64,000 bases of DNA from Gammaproteobacteria bacterium (GCA_008081045.1 VMDC01000002.1:1-64000), one strand, 5' to 3'; numbered from the stretch's first letter, positions 17,904-28,021 are shown. The notes: a model not told the origin generated them from the sequence alone. Made by a program: numbers and translations.

Positions 17904-18902
17904 ATGTCTGAATCAAATAACTACGCCCCCGAGTCCGAGGCAGACCCTGATGCCCCGAGACTGAGACCACGCTTCACCGAAATCCCGACTTTTATGCGGG
18001 CCCCCATTGCGAACCTGGCAGAGACTGATATCGCGCTTATCGGTGTTCCCTGTGATCTCGGTGTGACGAACCGCGCAGGCGCGCGGCACGGTCCGCGCGA
18101 GATACGTAATCAGTCCTCACTGATGCGTTCATTTAACATGTCGACGCGAATCAACCCCTATGATCTGGCGAAGATTGCCGACGTTGGCGACGTGCCTATC
18201 GATAACCTGTTTAATCTGGATGAAGCGATCAAGGAAATTGAAGCTTTTTACACGTCGGTGGGTGCTCAGGGCGTGATTCCGCTTTCTGCCGGTGGCGATC
18301 ATTCCATTACCTACCCGATTCTGAAGGGACTGAAAAAAGACGAGCCCTTCGCTTTAATCCATGTCGATGCGCATACCGATACCTGGGCAGAATTCTATGG
18401 ATCGAAATTTCACCATGGCGCACCTTTTCGGCTCGCAACCGATGAAGGGATTATAGATCCGACCAAAACCATTCAGATAGGTATTCGCGGCGGCCAGAAC
18501 AACCTCGACGGGCTGAATTACTCCTATGACTCGGGCATGCGGGTTGTAGAGATGGATGAATTTACCGACCTCGGCGTTGAAGCCGTAATTGCCGAGGCGC
18601 GCAAGGTCGTTGGTGATGCTCCGACCTACATTACCTTCGATGTGGACGGTATTGATCCAGTGTTCACGCCAGGCACCGGAACACCGGAGGTTGGAGGCCT
18701 CACCACCGTCGAGGCTCTGCGTTTGCTGCGCGGACTACGCGGATTAAATCTGATAGGTGGTGATGTGGTTGAAGTGGCGCCGCCGTTTGATCAAACCGGT
18801 AATACCGCGCTGGTGGGGGCTTCCATGATGTTCGAGATACTGTGTCTGCTCGCCGAATCTTTCAGTCAGCGTAAGGGGTCAACCCCAGCCAAACGTGTCT
18901 GA
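17904..18902 (+). CDS. Agmatinase/guanidino-acid hydrolase family enzyme
   Basis: A 332-residue Mn-dependent ureohydrolase that releases urea from a guanidino compound. All metal-ligand motifs are present: GGDHS (about residue 130), HVDAHTDTW, and FDVDGIDPVFTPGTGTPEVGG. The RNQSSLMRSFN and TDTWAEFYG segments are like those of guanidinobutyrase, guanidinopropionase and agmatinase, so the exact substrate cannot be decided; guanidine hydrolases also belong here. The protein has no signal peptide and is cytosolic, unlike the exported ureohydrolase at 44.6 kb. Its TGA overlaps the ATG of the next gene by one base (TGATG), so it is coupled to a YjiH-type membrane protein that may carry the substrate. 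Confidence 0.88.
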   Translation: MSESNNYAPESEADPDAPRLRPRFTEIPTFMRAPIANLAETDIALIGVPCDLGVTNRAGARHGPREIRNQSSLMRSFNMSTRINPYDLAKIADVGDVPIDNLFNLDEAIKEIEAFYTSVGAQGVIPLSAGGDHSITYPILKGLKKDEPFALIHVDAHTDTWAEFYGSKFHHGAPFRLATDEGIIDPTKTIQIGIRGGQNNLDGLNYSYDSGMRVVEMDEFTDLGVEAVIAEARKVVGDAPTYITFDVDGIDPVFTPGTGTPEVGGLTTVEALRLLRGLRGLNLIGGDVVEVAPPFDQTGNTALVGASMMFEILCLLAESFSQRKGSTPAKRV

Positions 18903-20260
18903 TGGGAGCGCTCAGACTACTGCGCTTTGCCCTGCCTTCGATTCTGGGGGTTTTCTTTTTTCTGTTTCCGGTTCGCTATCAGGGAAGCTGGACGATTCCG
19001 ATGTCGGTGCTTTCCGATGTGCTGGAGAGCAGGCTTGGCGACAGTCTGCCTTATATCGGCTTTGCGCTGGTGTTTATCTCCGCATTGCTCTCGGTCTATT
19101 ACTCGTTGGTCAGGCAAGAGAATTCCCGTCACTCGCGGCTTGAACAATTGTTTACCGTAACTCCGCTGTGGCTGGCCCTTAGAGTGATCGGTGCGATTTT
19201 CGGCGGCATGATCATCTGGCAGGTGGGTCCTGAATCAGTCTGGTCGGAGACGACAGGGCATATCGTGGTTTACGACTTGCTGACCGCGATCGTGACGATT
19301 TTTTTGTTTGCGGCCTTTTTGCTGCCGCTGCTAACTGATTTCGGCTTGATGGAGCTGGTTGGAATCGCGCTTTCTCCTCTATTCCGCCGGCTGTTCCGCT
19401 TGCCGGGCAGGTCTTGCGTCGATGCGATCGCCTCCTGGATGACGGCAGCCACAGTAGGCGTCCTGATTACTTCCCAGCAGTACGAAAAGGGCTTTTACAG
19501 TCAGCGAGAGGCGGCGACTATTGCGACCAATTTTTCTGTGGTGTCTCTGCCGTTCTGCGTTGTCATTGCTGAGTTCGTCCAGCTTGGTCATGTGTTCGTG
19601 CCGTTCTATCTCACGGTTTGCTGTGCAGGTTTGATCACGGCGATCGTGATGCCTCGAATTCCACCACTCTCAAAAATTCCGGATCAATATTCGGAAGCAG
19701 GCAAGCAGCGCTCTGAGCGTGATAGGTTATCCGGCGAAGAGTCTGCCGGATCCCTGACGAGAGGGTTTCTGGCAGCACTGGAGCGGGCAGATAACGCGCC
19801 CCGTCCGCGCGCCTACCTACAGAGCGGCATGTATAACCTGTTCGACATCTGGTTCGGGCTGATGCCGCCGCTGATCGCGATCGCGACCTTCGGACTGATC
19901 GTAGCTGAATACACCCCGGTGTTCGAAGTGCTTTCCTATCCTCTCGCGGCGCTATTGTCCTGGTTGCAGATCCCTGATGCCGGAGCAGCGGCACCAGCCC
20001 TGCTGGTGGGGTTTGTCGAGATGTTTCTGCCGGGAGTCATTGCTCAGGGTATTGAAAGCGAACTGACCCGTTTCGTGATCATCTCAGTGGCTATCACGCA
20101 ACTGATTTATATGTCAGAGGTTGGCGTACTGATTCTGAAGACCCGAATTCCGCTGAATTTTATCAATCTGGTGACGTTGTTTGTGCTGCGCACGATCATC
20201 GCGCTGCCGGTTATCGTCGCCATAGCGCAGGGTCTGGTTGCCGCGGGAGTTCTTACCTGA
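18902..20260 (+). CDS. YjiH family membrane protein (nucleoside-recognition/Gate domain)
   Basis: A 452-residue inner-membrane protein with about ten or eleven predicted helices and a cytosolic hydrophilic loop near residues 255-300. It resembles YjiH, which contains the nucleoside-recognition (Gate) domain found in some transporters (the FSVVSLPFCVVIAEFVQLGHVF segment is typical). No substrate has been shown for most YjiH proteins. Translational coupling with the ureohydrolase suggests transport of a guanidino compound, polyamine or product; this is inference. The ATG at 18902 shares one base with the preceding stop. Confidence 0.8.
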   Translation: MGALRLLRFALPSILGVFFFLFPVRYQGSWTIPMSVLSDVLESRLGDSLPYIGFALVFISALLSVYYSLVRQENSRHSRLEQLFTVTPLWLALRVIGAIFGGMIIWQVGPESVWSETTGHIVVYDLLTAIVTIFLFAAFLLPLLTDFGLMELVGIALSPLFRRLFRLPGRSCVDAIASWMTAATVGVLITSQQYEKGFYSQREAATIATNFSVVSLPFCVVIAEFVQLGHVFVPFYLTVCCAGLITAIVMPRIPPLSKIPDQYSEAGKQRSERDRLSGEESAGSLTRGFLAALERADNAPRPRAYLQSGMYNLFDIWFGLMPPLIAIATFGLIVAEYTPVFEVLSYPLAALLSWLQIPDAGAAAPALLVGFVEMFLPGVIAQGIESELTRFVIISVAITQLIYMSEVGVLILKTRIPLNFINLVTLFVLRTIIALPVIVAIAQGLVAAGVLT

Positions 20261-20392
20261 TTCGCTCCGTTTTGATGCGTTGCAGCACTGCATCACATTC
20301 AGGCTGAACGGGGGCAACCTGTGCTCCCGACCACTTCACCTCCGACAAAAAGGATGATTATCAGGCCTTTCTAGTAACAGGATGTTGCTGCG

Positions 20393-20944
20393 TTATCGGG
20401 TCTGGAACTTCCAGTCTCCGTCGTGCCCTTTGAGGTATGCGTAGCCGCCGGTGAACCGGGGTGCCGAATTCTCTCCCATGGGCTGGCACCAGAAAATGCC
20501 GACAATCGCATCTGGCTCGCTCGATAAGTTGCTGGCCAGTCTTCGGTGTTGCTCTTGTTCGTCATCGAACGGTTCCTGAAACAGGTATTTCACCCCCATG
20601 TCATTCTGCGCGAGCTGACGGATATTAGAGACGAACGCGTACATATCCAGATAATTATTGCTGTCTGTAACGAGGGTTCTCAGCCAGTCATCATCTGCCA
20701 GGGAGACGGCCGCGTAGGCGTTCCGAAACAGAAGCAGCTGATCCTGAGACAGAGGGGAAACGGTTTCCCGGTTCCAGTTGTGATAGCGGGCGCACAGCGA
20801 GCCCTCCACCTGCGGCAGGGGTGTAAATATGGAGTCAAACTCGTCCTCGGGGCTGGCGAAGTCCTGGCCGAAAGTCGGCATGTTGTGGAACAGCAGCGCC
20901 GCGCTTACGAGCAGCACGGTCATCGATTGGTAAGCAGCAGTCAT
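20393..20944 (-). CDS. Secreted protein of unknown function
   Basis: A 183-residue protein with a signal peptide (residues about 1-26, ending TFGQD). The mature part has two cysteines (GSLCARYH and GIFWCQPM), several aromatic residues and a C-terminal segment GGYAYLKGHDGDWKFQTR. The LSQDQLLLFRNAYAA part is loosely like YARHG-type domains, but I would not assign it. It stands between the YjiH gene, which converges on it, and the repair operon. Confidence 0.6.
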   Translation of the reverse strand: MTAAYQSMTVLLVSAALLFHNMPTFGQDFASPEDEFDSIFTPLPQVEGSLCARYHNWNRETVSPLSQDQLLLFRNAYAAVSLADDDWLRTLVTDSNNYLDMYAFVSNIRQLAQNDMGVKYLFQEPFDDEQEQHRRLASNLSSEPDAIVGIFWCQPMGENSAPRFTGGYAYLKGHDGDWKFQTR

Positions 20945-21041
20945 GATTTTTCTTTCGCCCCCTGAGTCTGGCGAGGATAGTCAGACGGGAATCTATCACA
21001 AAAGTCGGAGCAACTGCCCGATCGGCAAGCGGAAGGAGATG

Positions 21042-22538
21042 TCAGATCAGCCTTCGGCTCTGATTTCTGCGCGATCCATGGCGCTGGAATACGCGGTTGC
21101 TCGCGCCGCTGGTCTTTGCCGCCAGATTCGCCGTTCGCATGCGTTTTTGTGCGGCACGATAGGCTGACAAATGATCGACAATCGGGGCGGGATAATCGCG
21201 GTCAATGATGCAGCCTGACTGCTGCTGGACCAGTGCCGGCATACGATGCGGCTCGGCGATAAAGCCATCCGGGACATTCGTCAGTTCGGGCACCCACTGA
21301 CGGATGAACAGTCCCTTCGGGTCCTGATCGAGCACCTGCTTGATGGGGGAATAAATCCGCAGTGCAGAGATGCCTGTTGTGCCAGCCTGCATTTGAATTT
21401 GTGAATAATGGATGCCGGGCTCATAGTCCGTGAACAGCCGCGCCAGATGCAGGGCCGGCTGCCGCCAGTGTAACCACAAATGATAGGAGGCAAACGAAAT
21501 CAACATCGCCCGCATGCGGAAGTTGATCCAGCCCGTCTGCTGAAGCGCGCGCATACAGGCATCGATCAGTGGATAGCCTGTCCGACCCGCCGCCCATGCC
21601 TCGAAGTAGGCGGGGTTGAACTCGTCTTCTCTCAGGCCGTTAAACGCAGGGTTCATGTTGTCGAATTCGATCGCCGGTTCGTCTTCCAGTTTCTGCATAA
21701 AATGGCAGTGCCAGGCGAGGCGCTCAACGTAATTCGACAGTGATTGGCTCCAGGGGTCCCGCTGGCCGCGCTGACGCTGGAGCTCACGTTTGCGCTGGGA
21801 GACACGCTGATACACTGTGCGAAGTGAAATATTGCCGTAAGTCAGGTAAGGACTCAGCCGGCTGCAGCTGTCCCAGGCGGTCAAGGGTGAGGAAAGGCCC
21901 TGCAGATAGTCCCGTGACCGGTCTGACAAAAAACTGTTGAGTAGCTTGCTCGCCTCACTCTCCCCACCGGTTTGTCTGCTGAGCAGTCCATCGTCCTTCA
22001 GCGCAAAGCTTTGCGGAGACTGCATGCCAAGCCCGGTGAGTCCGGTTGCGCCGTCGACGATGTGCCCGGGACGGCTGACCAGAGGCGAAGTCACGAATCC
22101 CTGCCATTGTCTGGCCCAGCCGTCTCTGCTGGTCATTGCCCGGACGACACCCTGCTGGCGGTACTCAATGAAATCTATCCCCGCTGACCGGGCCCATTTT
22201 TTGACAGCCCGGTCGCGCTGGTAGCTGAGGGCGTTGGTGGTTTCCTGATGCGCACGAATGCAGTGAAAGCCTGTTTCGGCCTGGAGGCCGCTGATAACGT
22301 CGACGGCGTCTCCGCGCCGGATCAGTAATCGACTGCCAAGCCTGCGCAAATCGCGATCGAGCTCAGTCAGGGAGTCGTTAATGAAGAGCAGATGTCGCTT
22401 TGAGAAGTCGTCAGCGCTGATAAGGTCTGGCTCATAGATATAGAGGCAGATGACTTTTCCGCGTTTTGCAGCGGCGAGAAGCGGTGAGTGATCGGTGACG
22501 CGCAGATCGCGCTTGAACCAGACTAATTCAGCTGTCAT
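21042..22538 (-). CDS. Cryptochrome/DNA photolyase family flavoprotein
   Basis: A 498-residue member of the photolyase/cryptochrome superfamily. It has an N-terminal antenna domain (ELVWFKRDLRVTDHSPLL) and a C-terminal FAD domain (PYLTYGNISLRTVYQ, the TGYPLIDACMRALQQTGWINFRMRAM stretch and YEPGIHYSQIQMQAGTTG). The DQDPKGLFIRQWVPEL segment is typical of an FAD-binding photolyase group somewhat apart from classical E. coli Phr. It either repairs pyrimidine dimers with blue light or acts as a sensor; the company of lhr and nei2 favours repair. The start is the ATG at 22538, which overlaps the nei2 stop (ATGA); 28 open codons upstream are rejected because they overlap nei2 further and lack family character. 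Confidence 0.88.
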   Translation of the reverse strand: MTAELVWFKRDLRVTDHSPLLAAAKRGKVICLYIYEPDLISADDFSKRHLLFINDSLTELDRDLRRLGSRLLIRRGDAVDVISGLQAETGFHCIRAHQETTNALSYQRDRAVKKWARSAGIDFIEYRQQGVVRAMTSRDGWARQWQGFVTSPLVSRPGHIVDGATGLTGLGMQSPQSFALKDDGLLSRQTGGESEASKLLNSFLSDRSRDYLQGLSSPLTAWDSCSRLSPYLTYGNISLRTVYQRVSQRKRELQRQRGQRDPWSQSLSNYVERLAWHCHFMQKLEDEPAIEFDNMNPAFNGLREDEFNPAYFEAWAAGRTGYPLIDACMRALQQTGWINFRMRAMLISFASYHLWLHWRQPALHLARLFTDYEPGIHYSQIQMQAGTTGISALRIYSPIKQVLDQDPKGLFIRQWVPELTNVPDGFIAEPHRMPALVQQQSGCIIDRDYPAPIVDHLSAYRAAQKRMRTANLAAKTSGASNRVFQRHGSRRNQSRRLI

Positions 22539-23326
22539 CGGTCGGTTCCCTGACAGACAGGGCAATAATAGGTCGAGCGCGCCGTTTCTCCCTGTCGCTG
22601 CATCACAATAGGGCCTGAGCATTCAAGGCAGGGCATTCCCCGACGCCGATAAACCCAGAGCCTGTCCCCAAGAGTCGACCCCCGAAACTTGCGACGCAGG
22701 CCTTCAAGGTTTCGTCTCATGTAGTGTCTGGCACTGCGCAGGCACACTCGCAGTGTTTCGTCATCCAGCGTCGACAGCGGTTCAAAGGGGTTGAGCCGAT
22801 TCATGAACAGGATTTCCGATTTATAGACATTACCGATACCGGCCACGAGCTGCTGATTCATCAGCGCCTCTCCGAGTGGCAGATGGTCATGCATGCGCAA
22901 TCTGGCGATGGCCGCGTCCTCGTCAAATGCGTCTGCCAGTAAGTCAGGGCCCAGCCGGGTCAGCAGTGCACGGCCCCGAATCCGGATGCTGCTTTCTACC
23001 TCAATGAGTTTCGGGCTGAAGCAAATCAGATCATGGCTGAGAAAGCGCATGGCGAGCGCGGCACGGTAAGCGGGTTTTCGCCAGCGCTCTCCGCGGGGGT
23101 ATATGTGCCAGGAGCCGGTCATGCCCAGGTGCGAATGAACAGTGAGGCCGTTATCCAGACCCAGCAGCAGATGCTTTCCTCTGGCTTCAGCGGTCTGCAG
23201 AATGCAGCCTGCCAGCTCCTGAGCCTTGGTTAATTCGGGTCTGCCTCTGGACGCTTCTATGCGTTTCCCGCAAAGCTGTTCGGTGATCTGCTGCGCCACC
23301 CGATGAAGCGTATCTCCTTCAGGCAT
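22535..23326 (-). CDS. nei2: Fpg/Nei family DNA glycosylase, Nei2 type
   Basis: A 263-residue DNA glycosylase/AP lyase. The start MPEGDTLHRVAQQI is the Nei2-like N-terminus with catalytic Pro2 and Glu3; the ATG at 23326 is therefore fixed, six codons inside the open frame. The H2TH element (VAGIGNVYKSEILF) and a zinc finger (CLEC...CPVC) are present. The ATG lies within the lhr 3' end (eight-base overlap) and the stop overlaps the photolyase start, so the three genes are translationally coupled. Nei2 enzymes act on oxidised bases, often in single-stranded DNA or bubbles, which would suit partnership with a helicase; that link is inference. Confidence 0.92.
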   Translation of the reverse strand: MPEGDTLHRVAQQITEQLCGKRIEASRGRPELTKAQELAGCILQTAEARGKHLLLGLDNGLTVHSHLGMTGSWHIYPRGERWRKPAYRAALAMRFLSHDLICFSPKLIEVESSIRIRGRALLTRLGPDLLADAFDEDAAIARLRMHDHLPLGEALMNQQLVAGIGNVYKSEILFMNRLNPFEPLSTLDDETLRVCLRSARHYMRRNLEGLRRKFRGSTLGDRLWVYRRRGMPCLECSGPIVMQRQGETARSTYYCPVCQGTDR

Positions 23327-26300
23327 GGTTCTGGGTAGCCTCAATGCTCCGGCAGGAATAGCCGCGATGCCCGTGCTGGAATCCTTCGCTCAGCAGAGCA
23401 GCATGAATGGACTCTTCAGCGCGCGGCTTGCCGTCAATCGAGGCGAGGTAGACCAGTTTGCGTCCTCGAGCCGCCAGCTTAAGACCCGCAATCAACGCCT
23501 TGATGCCGCTGCTTCGCGTTGGCTCGTCCGGCGGCAGAAATGTGGTGATCTGGTCGCCCGTTTTGGCAATGTAGGCAATCAGATCGCCGTTCAGCAACAG
23601 GACGCGAGACCCGGCGACTCTGGCGCAGCGCTTGCTGCCGTCAGCTGCGGGCGGCCAGGGTAAAAGTGCGCCATAGGGATTGGCGGGGTCTGTTGCAGAC
23701 AATAAGACAGGGTCAGTCGATTCGGCAGTATTGCGCAGGCGATCTTCAGCGCCGGGGACTGCAAACTGACTGGCACCGAGACCTTCCACAAAGTAACCCC
23801 GTCGAATCCGGCCGGCTTCTTCCATCGCTTTGAGCACCGGATAGATGCCGGAGAATCCACCGGTGACCCCTTCCTTTGTCAGTGCTTCCTTCACCATGAC
23901 ACCATAGCGTTCGAGCAGTTGCTGGACCTGAGCGGTTCTTGCTTCTGTCGCTGAAGGTTGCTCCCAGCCGACCCGGTCAAACAGGGTCCATCGCCCTTCG
24001 CTGCCAGGAAGGCGCGAGCCTCTTCGCGGTCTCATTCGCTGTTGCGCCCGTCGGGTTCTGGGTTTTCTGTCTTTCACCCCCAGACGTGCACGCAGCGGCG
24101 CGAAGCTGTCGTTCCCCGCATTGCCGCTCCACACCAGTTCCCACAGCGCCTCAAGCACGTCGTTCTGAAAGCCCCCGACAGCTTCGACGATATCGTCAAA
24201 GAATGGCGCACCCCGCGAGCCTATAAACTCATGAATACGCTGGGCCAGTTCGCTGTCAATGGGGTTTGGCTCAGGGGCCAGCAGGGGATAATTTTCGGCG
24301 AGGTAGATGGCAATCCGCCCATCGCTGCTGCCAACGGGTTCGATCCCCCGCCACAGCAGTTCTCCTGAGACGAACAGCTCATCAATCTGTCCCACCCGAT
24401 ATCCGGTGATGCGCGCCGGCAGGATTTCGGTCTCCAGAACTGAAGCTGGCAGTGGCGCCCCCTGCAGTTGCTCGATGGTGTCATAGAGCGCGTCCAGTCC
24501 ACGCCTCGGTTTGGTAATAAATTGCCAGTCCGCGATAAATGAAGCGAACTTATTGTGATCTACTGCTTCAATTTGCTGTCGCCATCCTGCCAGCGAGCGC
24601 CGCTTGATTTGCTTGAGTACATCGTGATCAATCCATTCGCGGCGCGTGCTGCCCGGTGTAAATCCTCCCTCCAGGACTCGCCCTGTGGCAGAGAGTTCGT
24701 TCAGGGCCTTGCGCAGGACATCGATGCCGAGACCGAAATGCTTGGCAATCTCAGCCGGTTCAAAAGGTCCGTGGGTCCGGATATAGCGGGAAATCAGGTC
24801 TTGCAGAGGAGACTGGCAAGGTTCGAGCAGAGCTGCGGGCAGCCCCATGGGCAGGACTGTACCGAGGGCATCCCGATAGCGGGCTGCATCCTCCGCAGCA
24901 ATAAAACGGGGATTTCCGGCCACCCTGATTTCGATGATCCGCCGCGCTCTGGTCAGGTCGCTGAGCATTGACTGAAGGGTGGCCTGCCGGCTTGACTCGG
25001 TACGGTCCAAGATGTCGGCGACGCTCAGATCCCCGAGCGCAAGCAGCAGGTCATGGATATCATCCGGATCTTTCACATACGGATGCTCCAGTAGCTGACG
25101 CTTGAGTGTGATGGCGGCGATGGCTTCCGGATCGAGGAGTTCGCGATAGTCGGCGCTGCCCAGCAGTTCCTTGAGTTGGGCGTGGTCCAGAGAGAGGACC
25201 TGTGCGCGACGCTCGGCAAGCGGAGCATCAGCGTCGTAGATAAAACTGGCGGTGAAATCGAACAGCACGGTTTGCGCAAAAGGCGATGCAGAATCGCTGT
25301 TCACGGGGTGTACTCTGATCCGGCGACTGCGTATGTCCTCGAGCAGCTGATTCAGTCCGTCGATATCAAAAACGTCCCGCAGGCATTCCCGGTAGGTTTC
25401 CAGAATCATCGGGAATCTGGGGTACTGGCTGGCCGCCTGCATCAAATCTGCTGACTTTCTGCGCTGCAACCACAAAGGCGTGCGCTGACCGGGAAAGCGT
25501 CGGGGTAGCAACAGGGCTCGGGCTGCGTTTTCCCGAAAGCGAGCCGCGAACAGAGACGTGTCGCAGAGCGCGCGGACCACGTCTTCCTCGAGTGACTCTG
25601 GATCAGGAATAAACCACTCGGCCTCCGGAGGAGAGTCGGATTCGGGTACCCGAAAGACGATGCCGTCATCACACCAGACCACGTCAATTTCGGAAAAACG
25701 CTGGCGAAGTTGTGCGGCGACCGTCATCGCCCACGGAGCATGAACCCGAGCGCCGAACGGCGACTGCAGGACAACGCGCCAATCGCCCACTTCATCGATA
25801 AAATTCTCAACAATGATACATTCATCAGAGGGGACGTCACCGGCTGCTTCGAACTGACCAGCGACGTAATCATAGAGGATGTCGGCTGCCTCGGCTTCGA
25901 GAGCATGATCACGGGTCAGCAGCTTTTGTGCATCCGCTCTCGAGGCTCGCGAGAGTATCCGGGTCAGCGCGCCGATTGCCCTGCCAAATTCAAGCGGTCG
26001 ACCGACTCCGTCGCCGCGCCAAAATGGCATCTTGCCCTGTTCTCCCGGTGCCGGCTCGACCAGGACCTGGTCTTTGGTAATTTCCAGTGTGCGCCACATT
26101 GAGGCGCCGAGCCGGAATACTTCACCAATCTGCAGCTCGAAGACCATTTCTTCGTCCAGTTCCCCGACGCGGCTTTTGGTGTCGCCGCCGCCAAGCAGAA
26201 ATACCCCGTAGAGCCCGCGGTCCGGAATCGTGCCTGCATTGAGGATGGCAGTTCGCTGTGCGCCGCGTCTGGGAGTCAGGCGATTGTTTATCCGGTCCCA

Positions 26301-27845
26301 GGTAATGCGGGCTTTAAGACCGGAAAAATCATCGCTGGGGTAGCGCCCGGAAAGTAAATTCAGCACTTCTTCAAAAGACGCTCTCGGCAGTTCGGCAAAC
26401 GGCGCAGCGCAGCGCAGTGTCTGATACAGCGCCTCAACATCCCACTCATCCATGGCCACCATGGCGACAATTTGCTGTGCCAGAACATCCAGCGGATTTC
26501 GCAGATAGGCCGAGCTTTCAACCTGTCCGTTCAGCATCTGCCGCGCAGCGGCTGCCGCCGAAAGCAGATCGCCTCGATATTTGGGGAAAACGATGCCTTT
26601 CGAAACCGCCCCCACGCTATGTCCGGCGCGGCCGATGCGTTGGAGCCCTGAGGAAATTGAGGGTGGCGCTTCCACCTGAATGACCAGATCTACCGCGCCC
26701 ATGTCGATGCCAAGCTCCATGGAAGACGTTGCAACAATCGCGCGCAGATCCCCTCGCTTCAGTCTGTCTTCCACTTCTGAGCGGGTATCTTTGGACATCG
26801 AACCGTGGTGTGCCCGCGCCAGATCCTGCTCCGCCGTTTCATTGATACTGGCGGCGAGCCGTTCAGCGAGACGACGGCTGTTAACAAAAATCATGGTGGA
26901 CCGGTGGTCACCGATCAGGGCCACAAGGCGCGGATAAATGGCAGGCCAGATTGATGCAGGAACCGGAGACGTGGCGGCGTTGCCGACGACATTGAACTCA
27001 TCGGCGGGCTGATCGACCTGATCGCCCAGGGGCATACAAATCGTCAGTTCAAAAGGGCGCTTTTCTGAGGCGTCAATGATCTGCACCGTCCGCGGTTGCG
27101 ACGGGCTGTTTTTCTTGTGTTCAAACCCACCCATGAGCCGCGCAACTTCCTCAAGCGGTCGCTGCGTCGCTGACAGACCAATTCTCTGCATCGGCCTGAT
27201 GCCGGGTAGTTGCTGGCGGCGCAGTTGTTCGAGGCGCTCCAGAGAGAGGAACAGGTGTGTGCCACGCTTGGTGGGCACCATGGTGTGGATTTCATCGAGG
27301 ATGATTGTCTCTACGCCCTGCAGAATGTCACGTGCACGTGAGGTGAGCATCAGATAGAGCGACTCCGGTGTTGTGATCAGCACGTCAGGAGGCTCTTTCA
27401 GCATGCGAGCGCGCTCGCGTGACTCCGTGTCCCCTGAGCGGATCGCGACAGTGACAGTGTGGTGGGCTGTACCTTCTCTGGCAGCAACGGCAGAGATTCC
27501 TGCCAGCGGGGCTCTTAAATTTCGATCGACATCAACTCCCAGCGCTTTCAGTGGAGAGATATAGATGACCTTGACGCCCGGCTCAGATTTTTTCTCTCCG
27601 AAGAGCAGTCCATCAAGGGCAGCGAGAAAAGCCGCGAGCGTTTTGCCTGAACCCGTCGGTGCAAGCATGAGGGAGCTTTCGCCCCTGCGCAAAAACGGCC
27701 AGCTTTCTGACTGCACCCGGGTGGGGTTGGCAAAAGCTTCGGTAAACCATGCCTGTGTGCAGGGGTGGAATAACGCCAATGCGTTCGGCTCTGCGGCGAC
27801 TCGGGTCGCCGCAGATTCAGCCTGCGCTGTGCTCGTTTTTGCCAT
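23319..27845 (-). CDS. lhr: Large helicase-related protein Lhr (DEAD/DEAH-type)
   Basis: A 1508-residue superfamily-2 helicase, close to the E. coli Lhr length. The Lhr core is at the N-terminus: Walker A APTGSGKT (residues about 62-69), DEIH (about 187), SATQRP, and GRIGRAGHS motif VI, followed by the winged-helix and beta-barrel core. The C-terminal half (about residues 900-1508) matches the bacterial Lhr-CTD with RxxxAQQR and FSGIYPVLKAMEEAGRIRRG segments. It is a 3'-5' translocase implicated in DNA repair. It is first in an overlapping unit lhr-nei2-photolyase. The ATG at 27845 is supported by the absence of further conserved sequence upstream. Confidence 0.93.
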   Translation of the reverse strand: MAKTSTAQAESAATRVAAEPNALALFHPCTQAWFTEAFANPTRVQSESWPFLRRGESSLMLAPTGSGKTLAAFLAALDGLLFGEKKSEPGVKVIYISPLKALGVDVDRNLRAPLAGISAVAAREGTAHHTVTVAIRSGDTESRERARMLKEPPDVLITTPESLYLMLTSRARDILQGVETIILDEIHTMVPTKRGTHLFLSLERLEQLRRQQLPGIRPMQRIGLSATQRPLEEVARLMGGFEHKKNSPSQPRTVQIIDASEKRPFELTICMPLGDQVDQPADEFNVVGNAATSPVPASIWPAIYPRLVALIGDHRSTMIFVNSRRLAERLAASINETAEQDLARAHHGSMSKDTRSEVEDRLKRGDLRAIVATSSMELGIDMGAVDLVIQVEAPPSISSGLQRIGRAGHSVGAVSKGIVFPKYRGDLLSAAAAARQMLNGQVESSAYLRNPLDVLAQQIVAMVAMDEWDVEALYQTLRCAAPFAELPRASFEEVLNLLSGRYPSDDFSGLKARITWDRINNRLTPRRGAQRTAILNAGTIPDRGLYGVFLLGGGDTKSRVGELDEEMVFELQIGEVFRLGASMWRTLEITKDQVLVEPAPGEQGKMPFWRGDGVGRPLEFGRAIGALTRILSRASRADAQKLLTRDHALEAEAADILYDYVAGQFEAAGDVPSDECIIVENFIDEVGDWRVVLQSPFGARVHAPWAMTVAAQLRQRFSEIDVVWCDDGIVFRVPESDSPPEAEWFIPDPESLEEDVVRALCDTSLFAARFRENAARALLLPRRFPGQRTPLWLQRRKSADLMQAASQYPRFPMILETYRECLRDVFDIDGLNQLLEDIRSRRIRVHPVNSDSASPFAQTVLFDFTASFIYDADAPLAERRAQVLSLDHAQLKELLGSADYRELLDPEAIAAITLKRQLLEHPYVKDPDDIHDLLLALGDLSVADILDRTESSRQATLQSMLSDLTRARRIIEIRVAGNPRFIAAEDAARYRDALGTVLPMGLPAALLEPCQSPLQDLISRYIRTHGPFEPAEIAKHFGLGIDVLRKALNELSATGRVLEGGFTPGSTRREWIDHDVLKQIKRRSLAGWRQQIEAVDHNKFASFIADWQFITKPRRGLDALYDTIEQLQGAPLPASVLETEILPARITGYRVGQIDELFVSGELLWRGIEPVGSSDGRIAIYLAENYPLLAPEPNPIDSELAQRIHEFIGSRGAPFFDDIVEAVGGFQNDVLEALWELVWSGNAGNDSFAPLRARLGVKDRKPRTRRAQQRMRPRRGSRLPGSEGRWTLFDRVGWEQPSATEARTAQVQQLLERYGVMVKEALTKEGVTGGFSGIYPVLKAMEEAGRIRRGYFVEGLGASQFAVPGAEDRLRNTAESTDPVLLSATDPANPYGALLPWPPAADGSKRCARVAGSRVLLLNGDLIAYIAKTGDQITTFLPPDEPTRSSGIKALIAGLKLAARGRKLVYLASIDGKPRAEESIHAALLSEGFQHGHRGYSCRSIEATQNHA

Positions 27846-28021
27846 GTCTCCTAGTACGGCACCGGGCAGGGGCTGGACTTACGGATTTGCCCTGTCAGGG
27901 GGGAGCCGCTACTCTACTCTCTCAGCCGACTACGGGTTGTAATTCAAGCGCTTACGCGTCACCTGCTGAAAGCACTGTCTTCAGCAGAGACCTTCGAAGC
28001 GTAGACAGCAGGGGAAACGCC

